NCBI GenBank assembly: GCA_017883215.1
Contig: JADGOA010000201.1
Location: forward strand, 1-6,974
Direction: 5' to 3'
Length of the DNA: 6,974 nt
Origin: Thermoanaerobaculia bacterium
Lineage (GTDB): Bacteria > Acidobacteriota > Thermoanaerobaculia > Gp7-AA8
The position numbers and the translations under genes were made by a program. The notes beneath the pieces are model-generated. The model saw only the letters and a list, made by a program, of their open reading frames with translations. It had not been told where the DNA came from and did no database searches. Shown here one piece after another: positions 1 through 6,045 of the stretch; the stretch's first letter is position 1; every line of letters starts with the position of its first letter.

Positions 1-68
1 GACACAGAGGACACAGAGAAAGAAAGACAGAAAAACGGTCTCTGTGCTCTCTGTGCCTCTGTGGTGAA
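1..68. repeat. CACAGAG-type inverted repeat at the window edge
   Basis: The left part (3-19) reads CACAGAGGACACAGAGA. The right part (39-63) consists of three tandem CTCTGTG-type units and is close to its reverse complement, with small insertions. A purine-rich spacer of about 20 nt (20-38) separates them, so a transcript could fold into a long imperfect hairpin. It lies just past the 3' end of the minus-strand gene that stops at 103 and could serve as a transcript end, although no clear T-tract is visible in that direction. The repeat may start before base 1. The structure is seen directly; a dispersed-repeat identity is inferred. Confidence 0.6.
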
Positions 69-102
69 TTCGATTTCTGCACAGCCTCTGAGCCGGCTGG
101 AC

Positions 103-723
103 CTAACGGAACAACGTCAATCGCGGCAGTCCGAAGCGCTCACGCACGGCGCGGCGCAGATTCGCTTCCTCGGTCCGCGCGCGGGTCTTCTCGTCGAGCT
201 TCGCCTCGCCTAACACGCGCGACACCTGCCGGCGCAGCGACGACGATCCCTCCGCCGGAAGCGAGCGGAGGATCGCCTCGATCATCTCGTGCTCGAGCTC
301 GATCAACCGCTCCTCGATCTTCGGCACGCTCCGCTCGCCGGCCAGCGCACGCAAGGGGAGCGCGAAGGAGCGAGCCGCTTCGCTGCCGGACGACTCCAGC
401 TCCGCCGCGAGCGCCTCGATCGCTGCGACGGGCGATTCCTCCGGGAGAGACTCCCCGCTTCCGACGAGCAGCTCCCGACGCTCTTCCCACAACTCCTTCA
501 CCGCGTGCCGGCAGTAGCTCAGGCTGGAGATCACTTTCCGCCTGCCGCTGGCCTCGTTCTTCTCGAAAACGGCGTCGATGGCCTCGATCACGACAGGCAA
601 CGGCACGCCGTCGTCGCGCCACTTCTTCATCAGCGCCCAGTCCTTCGCCGACAGGACGAATGGCGTGCCTCTTCGCAGCGCAAAATGCCCCTCGATCTCG
701 GTGAAGTAGTCGTCCCCTGACAT
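103..723 (-). CDS. Hypothetical charged helical protein, 206 aa
   Basis: I do not recognise a named family. The ORF opens at an ATG (723) and ends at TAG (103). No Shine-Dalgarno motif precedes the start, but the N-terminus runs straight into an ordered-looking segment, so this start is plausible. Residues 1-82 look like a compact helical domain: an aromatic/acidic start (YFTEIEGHF, 6-14), LSAKDWALMKKW (24-35), GVPLPVVIEAIDAVFEK (39-55), then SYCRHAVKELWEER. Residues 83-100 form a flexible acidic linker. Residues 100-206 are Ala/Glu/Arg-rich and probably helical, with coiled-coil tendency around 135-190. No signal peptide, membrane segment or cysteine cluster is visible, so it is probably cytoplasmic. 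The LSxxDW...GVPLxxVxxAIDxxFEK pattern vaguely resembles helical domains of replication-initiation proteins, but that is a guess. It is transcribed divergently from the phosphatase gene at 780, with 56 bp between them. Codon use matches its neighbours. Confidence 0.8.
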   Translation of the reverse strand: MSGDDYFTEIEGHFALRRGTPFVLSAKDWALMKKWRDDGVPLPVVIEAIDAVFEKNEASGRRKVISSLSYCRHAVKELWEERRELLVGSGESLPEESPVAAIEALAAELESSGSEAARSFALPLRALAGERSVPKIEERLIELEHEMIEAILRSLPAEGSSSLRRQVSRVLGEAKLDEKTRARTEEANLRRAVRERFGLPRLTLFR

Positions 724-744
724 CAGGGCGGCACGCTACCACGA

Positions 745-753
745 TGTTAGAAT
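745..753 (+). promoter_or_regulatory. Extended -10 promoter for the FHA-GAF-phosphatase gene
   Basis: TGTTAGAAT combines the extended -10 dinucleotide TG, one spacer base and TAGAAT, one mismatch from TATAAT. No convincing -35 box lies about 17 bp upstream, which extended -10 promoters can tolerate. Initiation would fall near 760, leaving a leader of about 20 nt that contains the ribosome binding site at 767-772. The site lies in the 56-bp spacer between divergent genes. This is a sequence-pattern prediction only. Confidence 0.45.
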
Positions 754-766
754 GACCGCTCTCTCC

Positions 767-772
767 GGGAGA
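767..772 (+). promoter_or_regulatory. Ribosome binding site for the phosphatase gene
   Basis: GGGAGA sits 7 nt upstream of the ATG at 780, which is good Shine-Dalgarno spacing. It supports 780 as the true start. It is the clearest ribosome binding site in the window; murQ and nagB have none recognisable. Confidence 0.6.
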
Positions 773-779
773 ATCGTCC

Positions 780-2459
780 ATGGAATCCGGCTCTCCGCGC
801 GCGGAAGTCACCGTCTATTCGCCTCTCTTTTCGCCGTTCCGGCAAACGCTCGAGGCAGGAGCTGCGTCGATCGGCCGCGCATCTGACTGCACGATTCCGA
901 TCAAAGACCGCTATCTCTCACGCCGTCACGCGGAGATCGCTCGCGACGGCAGCGGCTGGGTCGTCAAAGACCTCGGCAGCGCCAACGGAACGTACCTGAA
1001 TGGCGACCGAATCGAGGCGGAGACCCCCCTCAAGAGCGGCGATCGCATCCGCATCGGCGACACGGAGATCGTTTTCGTCGCCTCCGAGCACAGCACCGAT
1101 CGACTCGCGGTCGCCGAAACGGTGACGAGCGCCACCATCGCCATCCCCGTCAACGAGACCGAGCCGCAGGACGTGGCCCGCCTGCAGACGCTCACCCTTC
1201 TGGCGCGCGAGCTCATCGAAGATCGCCCCCTCAGCGAGCTTTTCGGCTTCATCACGGAACGGGTCATGGAGCATCTGCGGCCCTCCCGCACCGCGATCGG
1301 ATTGCTGGCCTCGGACGGAAAGTCGTTCATCAACGTCGAAGTCCGGCGCGCCGACGAGAGCGATACCTCCGAGCTGACCATCAGCCAGACGCTCCTCAAA
1401 GATCTCGTCCACGAGAAGCGCGCTCTCGCCTACACGGACGTGGGGCTGGATTCGAAGCTCAGCCAGGCGCACTCGATCAGCGCGCAGGGCATTCACTCCA
1501 TCGTCTGCGCTCCCATGATGGTCGGCGACTCGGTGGCGGGCGTGCTGTACGTCGATTACCTCTTCAATCAGCGTTCGATCTCCGAAGAGGATGTGCGCCT
1601 CGTTGCGCAGGTAGCACGATTTGCCGCGATGAAACTCGAGCAGACGCGGCTCCGCGAGCAGGCCATCGAGAAGCGGCTCATCGACGAGGAGCTCAAGACC
1701 GCATCGATGATCCAGCGCCGCCTCCTTCCGGAACCGCCGCGGGACATCAGCGGCTATACGTTCGCGGGCACCAACCGCGCCTGCCGAAGCGTGAGCGGCG
1801 ACTACTACGATTTCGTCGTGCGGCCGGACGGCCGCGTTTACTTCGTCATCGCCGACGTCAGCGGCAAGGGCGTCACGGCAGGCCTGATGATGGCGGGGCT
1901 GCAGGCGGCGTTCCGCATTTTCTCCAAGAGCGATCCTGATCCGGCAACCCTCGTGGCCGATCTGAACGCCGCCCTCAAAGAGAACCTCCCCCAGTCGAAA
2001 TTCGTGACGCTCTTTCTGGGGCGGCTCGACACTGCCACCGGCCTCGTCGAATACGTCAACGCCGGCCACACGCCGCCGCTCTGCGTCTTTCGAAGCGGCG
2101 TCCACGAGCTGACTGAGACCGATCCGCTCCTCGGCGTGATCACGCACGCCGAGTACACGAACCGCCGGGTTCAGCTCGAGCCGGGCGACTCGATCGTCCT
2201 GTTCACCGACGGTGTGAGCGAGGCCGAGGATGTCGAAGGCACCCTGTTCGGAAGTACGGAACTGGCCGACAACCTCGCACCGCTCCATGGTGCAAGCGCC
2301 GACATCCTCGCGACGGTGGTCGATGCCGCGGTGCTGTCGCACATCGGCGACATCGAGGCGCTCTCCGACGACCTGACCGTGGTCGTGGTCAGCCGCGCGG
2401 CGGCAAAAGAATTCGGCGACGAGACCCTGATCGGGAAACGGCGCCCGATGAGCGCGTAG
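780..2459 (+). CDS. FHA-GAF-SpoIIE/PP2C serine/threonine phosphatase (RsbU type)
   Basis: This is a predicted cytosolic signalling phosphatase of 559 residues with three domains. FHA (about 10-100): IGRASDC at 31-37, LSRRHAEI at 46-53 and GSANGTYLNG at 66-75, keeping the phosphothreonine-contact residues R33, S47, H50 and N69. GAF (about 135-288): ends in the typical CAPMMVGDSVAGVLYVDY region (243-260) and probably senses a small ligand or redox state. A helical linker (about 284-316), rich in Glu/Arg and ending in MIQRRLLP, matches the linker of RsbU-like proteins. SpoIIE/PP2C domain (about 325-540): GDYYDF (340-345), ADVSGKG (358-364), NAGHTPPL (427-434), LFTDGVSEA (474-482) and DDLTVVVV (530-537). 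The metal-binding aspartates D341, D359, D477 and D530/D531 are all present, so it should be active on phospho-Ser/Thr targets, classically anti-anti-sigma factors. No such partner or kinase is encoded nearby. It probably has its own promoter, and the BIME-like repeat separates it from murQ. Confidence 0.93.
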   Translation: MESGSPRAEVTVYSPLFSPFRQTLEAGAASIGRASDCTIPIKDRYLSRRHAEIARDGSGWVVKDLGSANGTYLNGDRIEAETPLKSGDRIRIGDTEIVFVASEHSTDRLAVAETVTSATIAIPVNETEPQDVARLQTLTLLARELIEDRPLSELFGFITERVMEHLRPSRTAIGLLASDGKSFINVEVRRADESDTSELTISQTLLKDLVHEKRALAYTDVGLDSKLSQAHSISAQGIHSIVCAPMMVGDSVAGVLYVDYLFNQRSISEEDVRLVAQVARFAAMKLEQTRLREQAIEKRLIDEELKTASMIQRRLLPEPPRDISGYTFAGTNRACRSVSGDYYDFVVRPDGRVYFVIADVSGKGVTAGLMMAGLQAAFRIFSKSDPDPATLVADLNAALKENLPQSKFVTLFLGRLDTATGLVEYVNAGHTPPLCVFRSGVHELTETDPLLGVITHAEYTNRRVQLEPGDSIVLFTDGVSEAEDVEGTLFGSTELADNLAPLHGASADILATVVDAAVLSHIGDIEALSDDLTVVVVSRAAAKEFGDETLIGKRRPMSA

Positions 2460-2507
2460 CCGGGTGGGCGGCGCACGTCCCGATTCGCGCGACCTGTACA
2501 ACCCGCG

Positions 2508-2606
2508 GTAGGGCTTGGCTGCGCCGTGCCGAACTCCCGTGGCCGGGTGGTGGCTGTCCTGACGCGCGACCGACAACAGGTTCGGCACGGCGCAGCCGTG
2601 CCCTAC
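2508..2606. repeat. BIME-like pair of inverted GTAG palindromes
   Basis: Two 27-nt arms, 2508-2534 and 2580-2606, are reverse complements at 25 of 27 positions and flank a 45-nt spacer. On the minus strand the right arm reads GTAG, then GGCACGGC, a 3-nt loop and GCCGTGCC: a perfect 8-bp stem-loop preceded by GTAG. The left arm has the same layout on the plus strand, with one stem mismatch and one G-T wobble. A GTAG foot beside a short palindrome, two in opposite orientation, is the classic REP/BIME layout. It fills much of the 215-nt gap between the phosphatase gene and murQ. The rest of the gap shows only a short direct repeat (GAGCACC twice, 2624-2637) and no gene or clear promoter. No RAYT transposase gene is in the window. 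Confidence 0.7.
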
Positions 2607-2674
2607 GAAGGCCAATGTCCTCCGAGCACCGAGCACCGAAGTGGCCACCAGCCCCCGGATGATATCGTTGACGC

Positions 2675-3541
2675 ATGACCCAGGACCGCCTGGACGCCAG
2701 CCTCGACATCGATCGGCGGCCGACTCTCGACATCGTCCACATCATCCAGGAGCAGGACGCCACGGTCGCTCGCGCCGTGGCGGGGGAAGCGGAGCACATC
2801 GCCCACGCCATCGACCAGATCGCCGAACGGATGTCGCACGGCGGCCGGATGTTTTACGTCGGCGCCGGGACGAGCGGCCGGATCGCCCTTCTCGACGCCT
2901 CGGAGCTTCCGCCCACCTTCGGCATCGATCCCGATAGGGTCCCGGTCCTCATCGCCGGTGGCGAGCGCGCCTTCCTGAATGCCGTGGAAGGGGCCGAAGA
3001 CGACGAAGATGCGGCCATCGAGGCGATCAGCACGCGGGTGAAGGCCGAAGACGCCGTGGTCGGCATCGCCGCTTCCGGAACCACCCCCTACACCGTCGCC
3101 GCCATCCGGCGCGCGAACATGCTCGGCGCTCTGACGGTCGGAATCACGTCGGCGCCGAACACGCCTCTCGCTGCCGACGCCGACATCGCCATCGTCGCCG
3201 TCACCGGCCCCGAAGTGATCATGGGATCGTCGCGGATGAAGAGCGGCACGGCCCAGAAGATGATCCTCAACACGCTCTCGACCGGCATCATGATCCGCCT
3301 CGGTCACGTCCATTCGAACCTCATGGTCGACATGCCGGCCACCAACGAAAAACTCCGCAACCGTGCCGTGCGCATGGTGGAGCTGGCGGCAGGCGTCACA
3401 CGCCCCCTTGCCGTCCAGGCCATGCGCGAGGCGGAAGGAAACGTCAGAATCGCCGCGGTGATTGCAAAGAAGAGCATCGGCGCCGCGGAGGCGCGAGCGC
3501 TCCTGACTCAGCACACCTTGCGAGAGGTACTCGAGCCGTGA
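2675..3541 (+). CDS. murQ: N-acetylmuramic acid 6-phosphate etherase MurQ
   Basis: MurQ cleaves the D-lactyl ether of MurNAc-6-phosphate to give GlcNAc-6-phosphate and D-lactate in the cytosol, a central step in cell-wall recycling. The 288-residue length fits the family (about 300). It is a SIS-fold protein. The sugar-phosphate motif GAGTSGR lies at 63-69, followed by the family signature DASELPPTFG (74-83), whose E77 aligns with the catalytic E83 of the E. coli enzyme. E108 in VEGAEDD aligns with the second catalytic glutamate, E114. Further hallmarks are AASGTTPYT (132-140), GPEVIMGSSRMKSGTAQK (178-195) and NLMVDMPATNEKLRNRA (215-231). The C-terminal helical part (about 235-288) is present. 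The ATG at 2675 has no clear Shine-Dalgarno but gives a normal N-terminus. Its TGA overlaps the GTG of anmK by 4 bp, making it the first gene of a tightly coupled operon. Confidence 0.97.
   Translation: MTQDRLDASLDIDRRPTLDIVHIIQEQDATVARAVAGEAEHIAHAIDQIAERMSHGGRMFYVGAGTSGRIALLDASELPPTFGIDPDRVPVLIAGGERAFLNAVEGAEDDEDAAIEAISTRVKAEDAVVGIAASGTTPYTVAAIRRANMLGALTVGITSAPNTPLAADADIAIVAVTGPEVIMGSSRMKSGTAQKMILNTLSTGIMIRLGHVHSNLMVDMPATNEKLRNRAVRMVELAAGVTRPLAVQAMREAEGNVRIAAVIAKKSIGAAEARALLTQHTLREVLEP
3522..3527 (+). promoter_or_regulatory. Ribosome binding site supporting the anmK GTG start
   Basis: GAGAGG lies inside the end of murQ, 10 nt before the GTG at 3538. Spacing is slightly long. With the 4-bp GTGA overlap it supports translational coupling and the choice of GTG as the start, because the next methionine (residue 22) falls inside the LMSGTSVDAID signature. 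Confidence 0.4.
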
Positions 3542-4740
3542 ACCGAATCGAGCGGCTGATCGACATCGCCGGGAAGGAACAGCGGGTCATCGTCGGCCTC
3601 ATGTCCGGGACATCGGTCGACGCCATCGACGCCGTCATCGTGCGCATCGCCGGCCACGCCCCCGGCGCGGAGATCGAGAAGATCCGGTTCGAGAGCTTTC
3701 CCTTCCCGGACGACATCCGCCGGCGCATCAACGTTCTCTTCGACCGTAACAAGGCGCGTATCGACGAGATCTGTCATCTCGATTTCGTCCTCGGCGAGCT
3801 CTTCGCCGCAGCGGCGAACCGGATCGTCGCCGACGCCGGCATGAAGGCGGAGGACGTCGACCTCATCGCCGCGTCCGGCCAGACGATCTGGCATCGCCCA
3901 CGACCGACTGCGGAGCCGAACACCGCCGGGGTGCCGTGGATCGGTCACGAGATCGCCACCCGCTCCACGCTGTCGATCGGGCAGTCGGCCGTCATCGCCG
4001 AACGCACCGGGATCATCACCGTGGGCGACCTCCGCGTGCGCGACGTCGCCGCGGGGGGGCATGGGGCTCCGCTGGTCTCTTACTTCGACTGGTCGCAGTT
4101 GCGCGATCCGAAGAAGGCGCGCGCCATGCAGAACATCGGCGGGATCGCCACCGTCACGTACGTCCCTCCAAACGGCGACATCGGCGACATCGTCGCCTTC
4201 GACACCGGCCCCGGAAACATCATCTCCGACTCGCTGACCTACATCTTCAGCGGACAGGAAGAGAGCTTCGACAGGAACGGCGAGCGGGCCGCGCGCGGAC
4301 AGGTGCGCGAGGACGTGCTGCAGTGGTGCATGTCCGACCCGTATTTTCAGCTCAAGCCTCCGAAGACGACGGGGCGCGAACGCTTCGGACGCCAGTTCGC
4401 ACGCCGCATGGCCGAGAAGTTCACCGAAGTATCGGGAGACGATCTCGTGGCCACGGCCACCGCCTTCACGGCGGAGAGCATCGCCCACGCCTACCGTGAG
4501 TTCATTCGCGAGCCGATCGACGAGGTGATCATCGCCGGAGGGGGCGCGCGCAACCCGGCTCTGCTGGGCATGTTGAGGGAGCGCCTGCCGGCGAGCGATG
4601 TGCGCGTCTACGAGTACCTGCAGGAAAAAGAAGCAATGGCCATGGCTCTCATCGCGAACGACTCCATAGCCGGGATGGCCACGAACGCCCCGTCGCTGAC
4701 CGGCGGCCGGCCGACGATTCTGGGCAAGATCCTGCTATGA
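3538..4740 (+). CDS. anmK: Anhydro-N-acetylmuramic acid kinase AnmK
   Basis: AnmK hydrolyses the 1,6-anhydro ring and phosphorylates anhydro-MurNAc with ATP, giving MurNAc-6-phosphate, the substrate of the adjacent MurQ. At 400 residues it is somewhat longer than the E. coli enzyme (369), partly through about 15 N-terminal residues before the first signature. Motifs in order: GLMSGTSVDAIDAV (20-33, phosphate-binding), SGQTIWHRP (113-121), VRDVAAGGHGAPLV (167-180) with D169 aligning to the catalytic aspartate of the family, MQNIGGIATVT (197-207), FDTGPGN (221-227), KPPKTTGRE (273-281), GGGARNP (334-340) and the C-terminal TGGRPTILGKI. All belong to the ASKHA-fold AnmK family. It starts with GTG overlapping murQ and ends in an ATGA overlap with nagA. 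AnmK occurs mainly in Gram-negative bacteria that recycle anhydro-muropeptides released by lytic transglycosylases, which hints at such an envelope here. Confidence 0.97.
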   Translation: MNRIERLIDIAGKEQRVIVGLMSGTSVDAIDAVIVRIAGHAPGAEIEKIRFESFPFPDDIRRRINVLFDRNKARIDEICHLDFVLGELFAAAANRIVADAGMKAEDVDLIAASGQTIWHRPRPTAEPNTAGVPWIGHEIATRSTLSIGQSAVIAERTGIITVGDLRVRDVAAGGHGAPLVSYFDWSQLRDPKKARAMQNIGGIATVTYVPPNGDIGDIVAFDTGPGNIISDSLTYIFSGQEESFDRNGERAARGQVREDVLQWCMSDPYFQLKPPKTTGRERFGRQFARRMAEKFTEVSGDDLVATATAFTAESIAHAYREFIREPIDEVIIAGGGARNPALLGMLRERLPASDVRVYEYLQEKEAMAMALIANDSIAGMATNAPSLTGGRPTILGKILL

Positions 4741-5864
4741 AGATCCGCCGGTTGTTCGGCCGCGCCTTCGTGGCCGGTGCCATCCAGGATGACACGCTGA
4801 TCACGCTGCGCGACGGCGCCGTCGCCGAGGTGACGCAGTCCGCCACCGCCCCCGCCGACGCGTTCCGCACACGAGGCGTGATCGCACCGGGTTTCATCGA
4901 CATCCACGTCCACGGCGGCGACGGCGCCGATTTCATGGATGCCGACCCGCAAGCGAATGCTCGCGTCATCGAATTCCACGCCCGCCACGGCACGACCGCT
5001 CTCGCCGCGACGACCCTCTCGGCCTCGCGCGCCGATCTGAAGAAGGCCGCGGGAGCCATCGCCAGAACCTCCTCGCCACGCGGCGCGGAGATCTGCGGCG
5101 TCCATCTGGAGGGGCCTTACATCAACCGCGGGCGCGCCGGCGCGCAGGACCGCTCATCGATCCGTCAGGCCGACATCGAGGAGCTGGGCCTGCTGATCGC
5201 CGCCGCGCCGGAGCTGCACTGGCTGATGACCCTGGCGCCGGAGATCGCCGGCGCCCGAGAGCTGATCGAGGAGTTTCGCGGCCGGGTCACCTTCTCCATC
5301 GGACATACGGAGGCCGATCACGCCACCGCCGTCGCCGCTCTGGAGTGGGGCGCCTCGCATTTCACGCATCTGTTCAACGCCATGACGCCGCTGCAGCATC
5401 GCGAGCCCGGCGTGGTCGGCGCCGCTCTGGCCTCTGCCGACGCCACCGCCGAGCTGATCGCCGACGGCATCCATGTTCATCCCGCCGTGCTGCGCATCGC
5501 CGTGCGGGCCATGCCGCACCGCATCGCCCTGGTCACGGACGCCATTCGCGCCTGCGGCATGCCGGACGGAACGTACAAGCTCTACGGCTACGACGTGACG
5601 GTCGCCGACGGCTCCGCGCGGCTCGCCGACGGAACACTTGCCGGGAGCGTCCTGACCATGTGCAGCGCCGTCGAAAACATGGTCGATCTGGCCGGCCTGC
5701 CCATCGAGCTCGTCCTGCCGCTGGCGACGGAAGTTCCGGCGCGCATCCTCGGCGTGCACGCGCGCAAGGGTCGCATCGCGCGCAAATTCGACGGCGATCT
5801 CGTCGTGCTCGACGAGAAGCTCCACATCGAGCATGTCTTCGTGCGCGGCGAAAAAGTGTCGTGA
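4737..5864 (+). CDS. nagA: N-acetylglucosamine-6-phosphate deacetylase NagA
   Basis: NagA removes the acetyl group from GlcNAc-6-phosphate, giving GlcN-6-phosphate and acetate; it is a cytosolic amidohydrolase-superfamily TIM barrel. The 375-residue length is typical. Visible metal and substrate residues: H57 and H59 in IDIHVHGG (54-61), E125 in HLEGPY (123-128), H190 in IGHTEA, H211 in FTHLFNAM, R222 in HREPG, H246 in DGIHVH and catalytic D268 in VTDAI. The intact HxH pair places it with the Bacillus-type enzymes that can hold two metals, unlike E. coli NagA, which has Q and N there. The C-terminal part returns to a small beta sandwich (GDLVVLDEKLHIEHVFVRGE). The ATG overlaps the anmK TGA by 4 bp and has no strong Shine-Dalgarno of its own, so it probably depends on coupling. 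A repeat array separates it from nagB. Confidence 0.97.
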   Translation: MKIRRLFGRAFVAGAIQDDTLITLRDGAVAEVTQSATAPADAFRTRGVIAPGFIDIHVHGGDGADFMDADPQANARVIEFHARHGTTALAATTLSASRADLKKAAGAIARTSSPRGAEICGVHLEGPYINRGRAGAQDRSSIRQADIEELGLLIAAAPELHWLMTLAPEIAGARELIEEFRGRVTFSIGHTEADHATAVAALEWGASHFTHLFNAMTPLQHREPGVVGAALASADATAELIADGIHVHPAVLRIAVRAMPHRIALVTDAIRACGMPDGTYKLYGYDVTVADGSARLADGTLAGSVLTMCSAVENMVDLAGLPIELVLPLATEVPARILGVHARKGRIARKFDGDLVVLDEKLHIEHVFVRGEKVS

Positions 5865-5868
5865 CCTC

Positions 5869-5896
5869 CTGTGGCACGGACAGCCTTGTCTGTGCC
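5869..5896 (+). repeat. GCACAGACA palindrome, copy 1
   Basis: A 9-bp stem (5874-5882 with 5887-5895) closes a GCCT loop; one pair is a G-T wobble. The G-C pair 5873/5896 extends it. A 5' foot CTGTG precedes the stem. It begins 5 bp after the nagA stop. It is in the same family as the copies at 5912, 5951 and 5971. Confidence 0.7.
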
Positions 5897-5911
5897 CGCC
5901 AATGCCAAGCC

Positions 5912-5939
5912 GCACAGACAGGAGTGTCTGTGCCACAAG
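5912..5939 (-). repeat. GCACAGACA palindrome, copy 2 (inverted)
   Basis: A perfect 9-bp stem (5912-5920 with 5925-5933) closes a GGAG loop. The foot CTTGTG is on the minus strand, so this copy is inverted relative to copies 1, 3 and 4. Copies 1 and 2 therefore form a BIME-like pair that could also fold against each other. Confidence 0.7.
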
Positions 5940-5947
5940 TCCCGGCG

Positions 5948-5987
5948 ATCCTGTGGCACAGACACTCATCCTGTGGCACAGACACTC
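5948..5987 (+). repeat. Perfect 20-bp tandem duplication in the palindrome array
   Basis: Bases 5948-5967 and 5968-5987 are identical (ATCCTGTGGCACAGACACTC). The first is a half-unit lacking the right stem arm; the second continues into the complete copy 4. This looks like a local slippage or recombination product within the repeat array. Confidence 0.85.
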
Positions 5988-5997
5988 TTGTCTGTGC
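5971..5997 (+). repeat. GCACAGACA palindrome, copy 4 (complete)
   Basis: A perfect 9-bp stem (5976-5984 with 5989-5997) closes a CTCT loop, followed by TTT. It lies about 50 bp before the nagB start. The hairpin plus short T-run could weaken read-through from nagA into nagB, but the T-run is too short to call a terminator. Confidence 0.7.
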
Positions 5998-6045
5998 TTT
6001 GATGATTCAGGTCCGGCACCACACGCGCGTCACACACACAACACG

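Noticed and set aside
140..811. Long minus-strand ORF (223 aa) overlapping the hypothetical gene
   Set aside because: Out-of-frame shadow with Arg/Gly/Ala-rich low-complexity translation and no recognisable domain; the 103-723 frame has a far more protein-like composition.
918..2648. 576-aa antisense ORF across the phosphatase gene
   Set aside because: High-GC shadow: the opposite strand encodes a complete multi-domain phosphatase with all motifs, while the antisense translation matches nothing recognisable.
2660..2673. Promoter-like TGATAT or TTGACG just before murQ
   Set aside because: TGATAT matches TATAAT at only 3 of 6 positions, and TTGACG lies 1 bp before the start codon, too close to act as a -35 box for murQ.
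2603..3514. Antisense ORF over murQ
   Set aside because: Composition dominated by Gly/Asp/Arg/His, as expected of a reversed high-GC gene; murQ is unambiguous on the plus strand.
5869..5997. CRISPR array between nagA and nagB
   Set aside because: Units are palindromic, in mixed orientation, with irregular or no spacers, and no cas gene is nearby.
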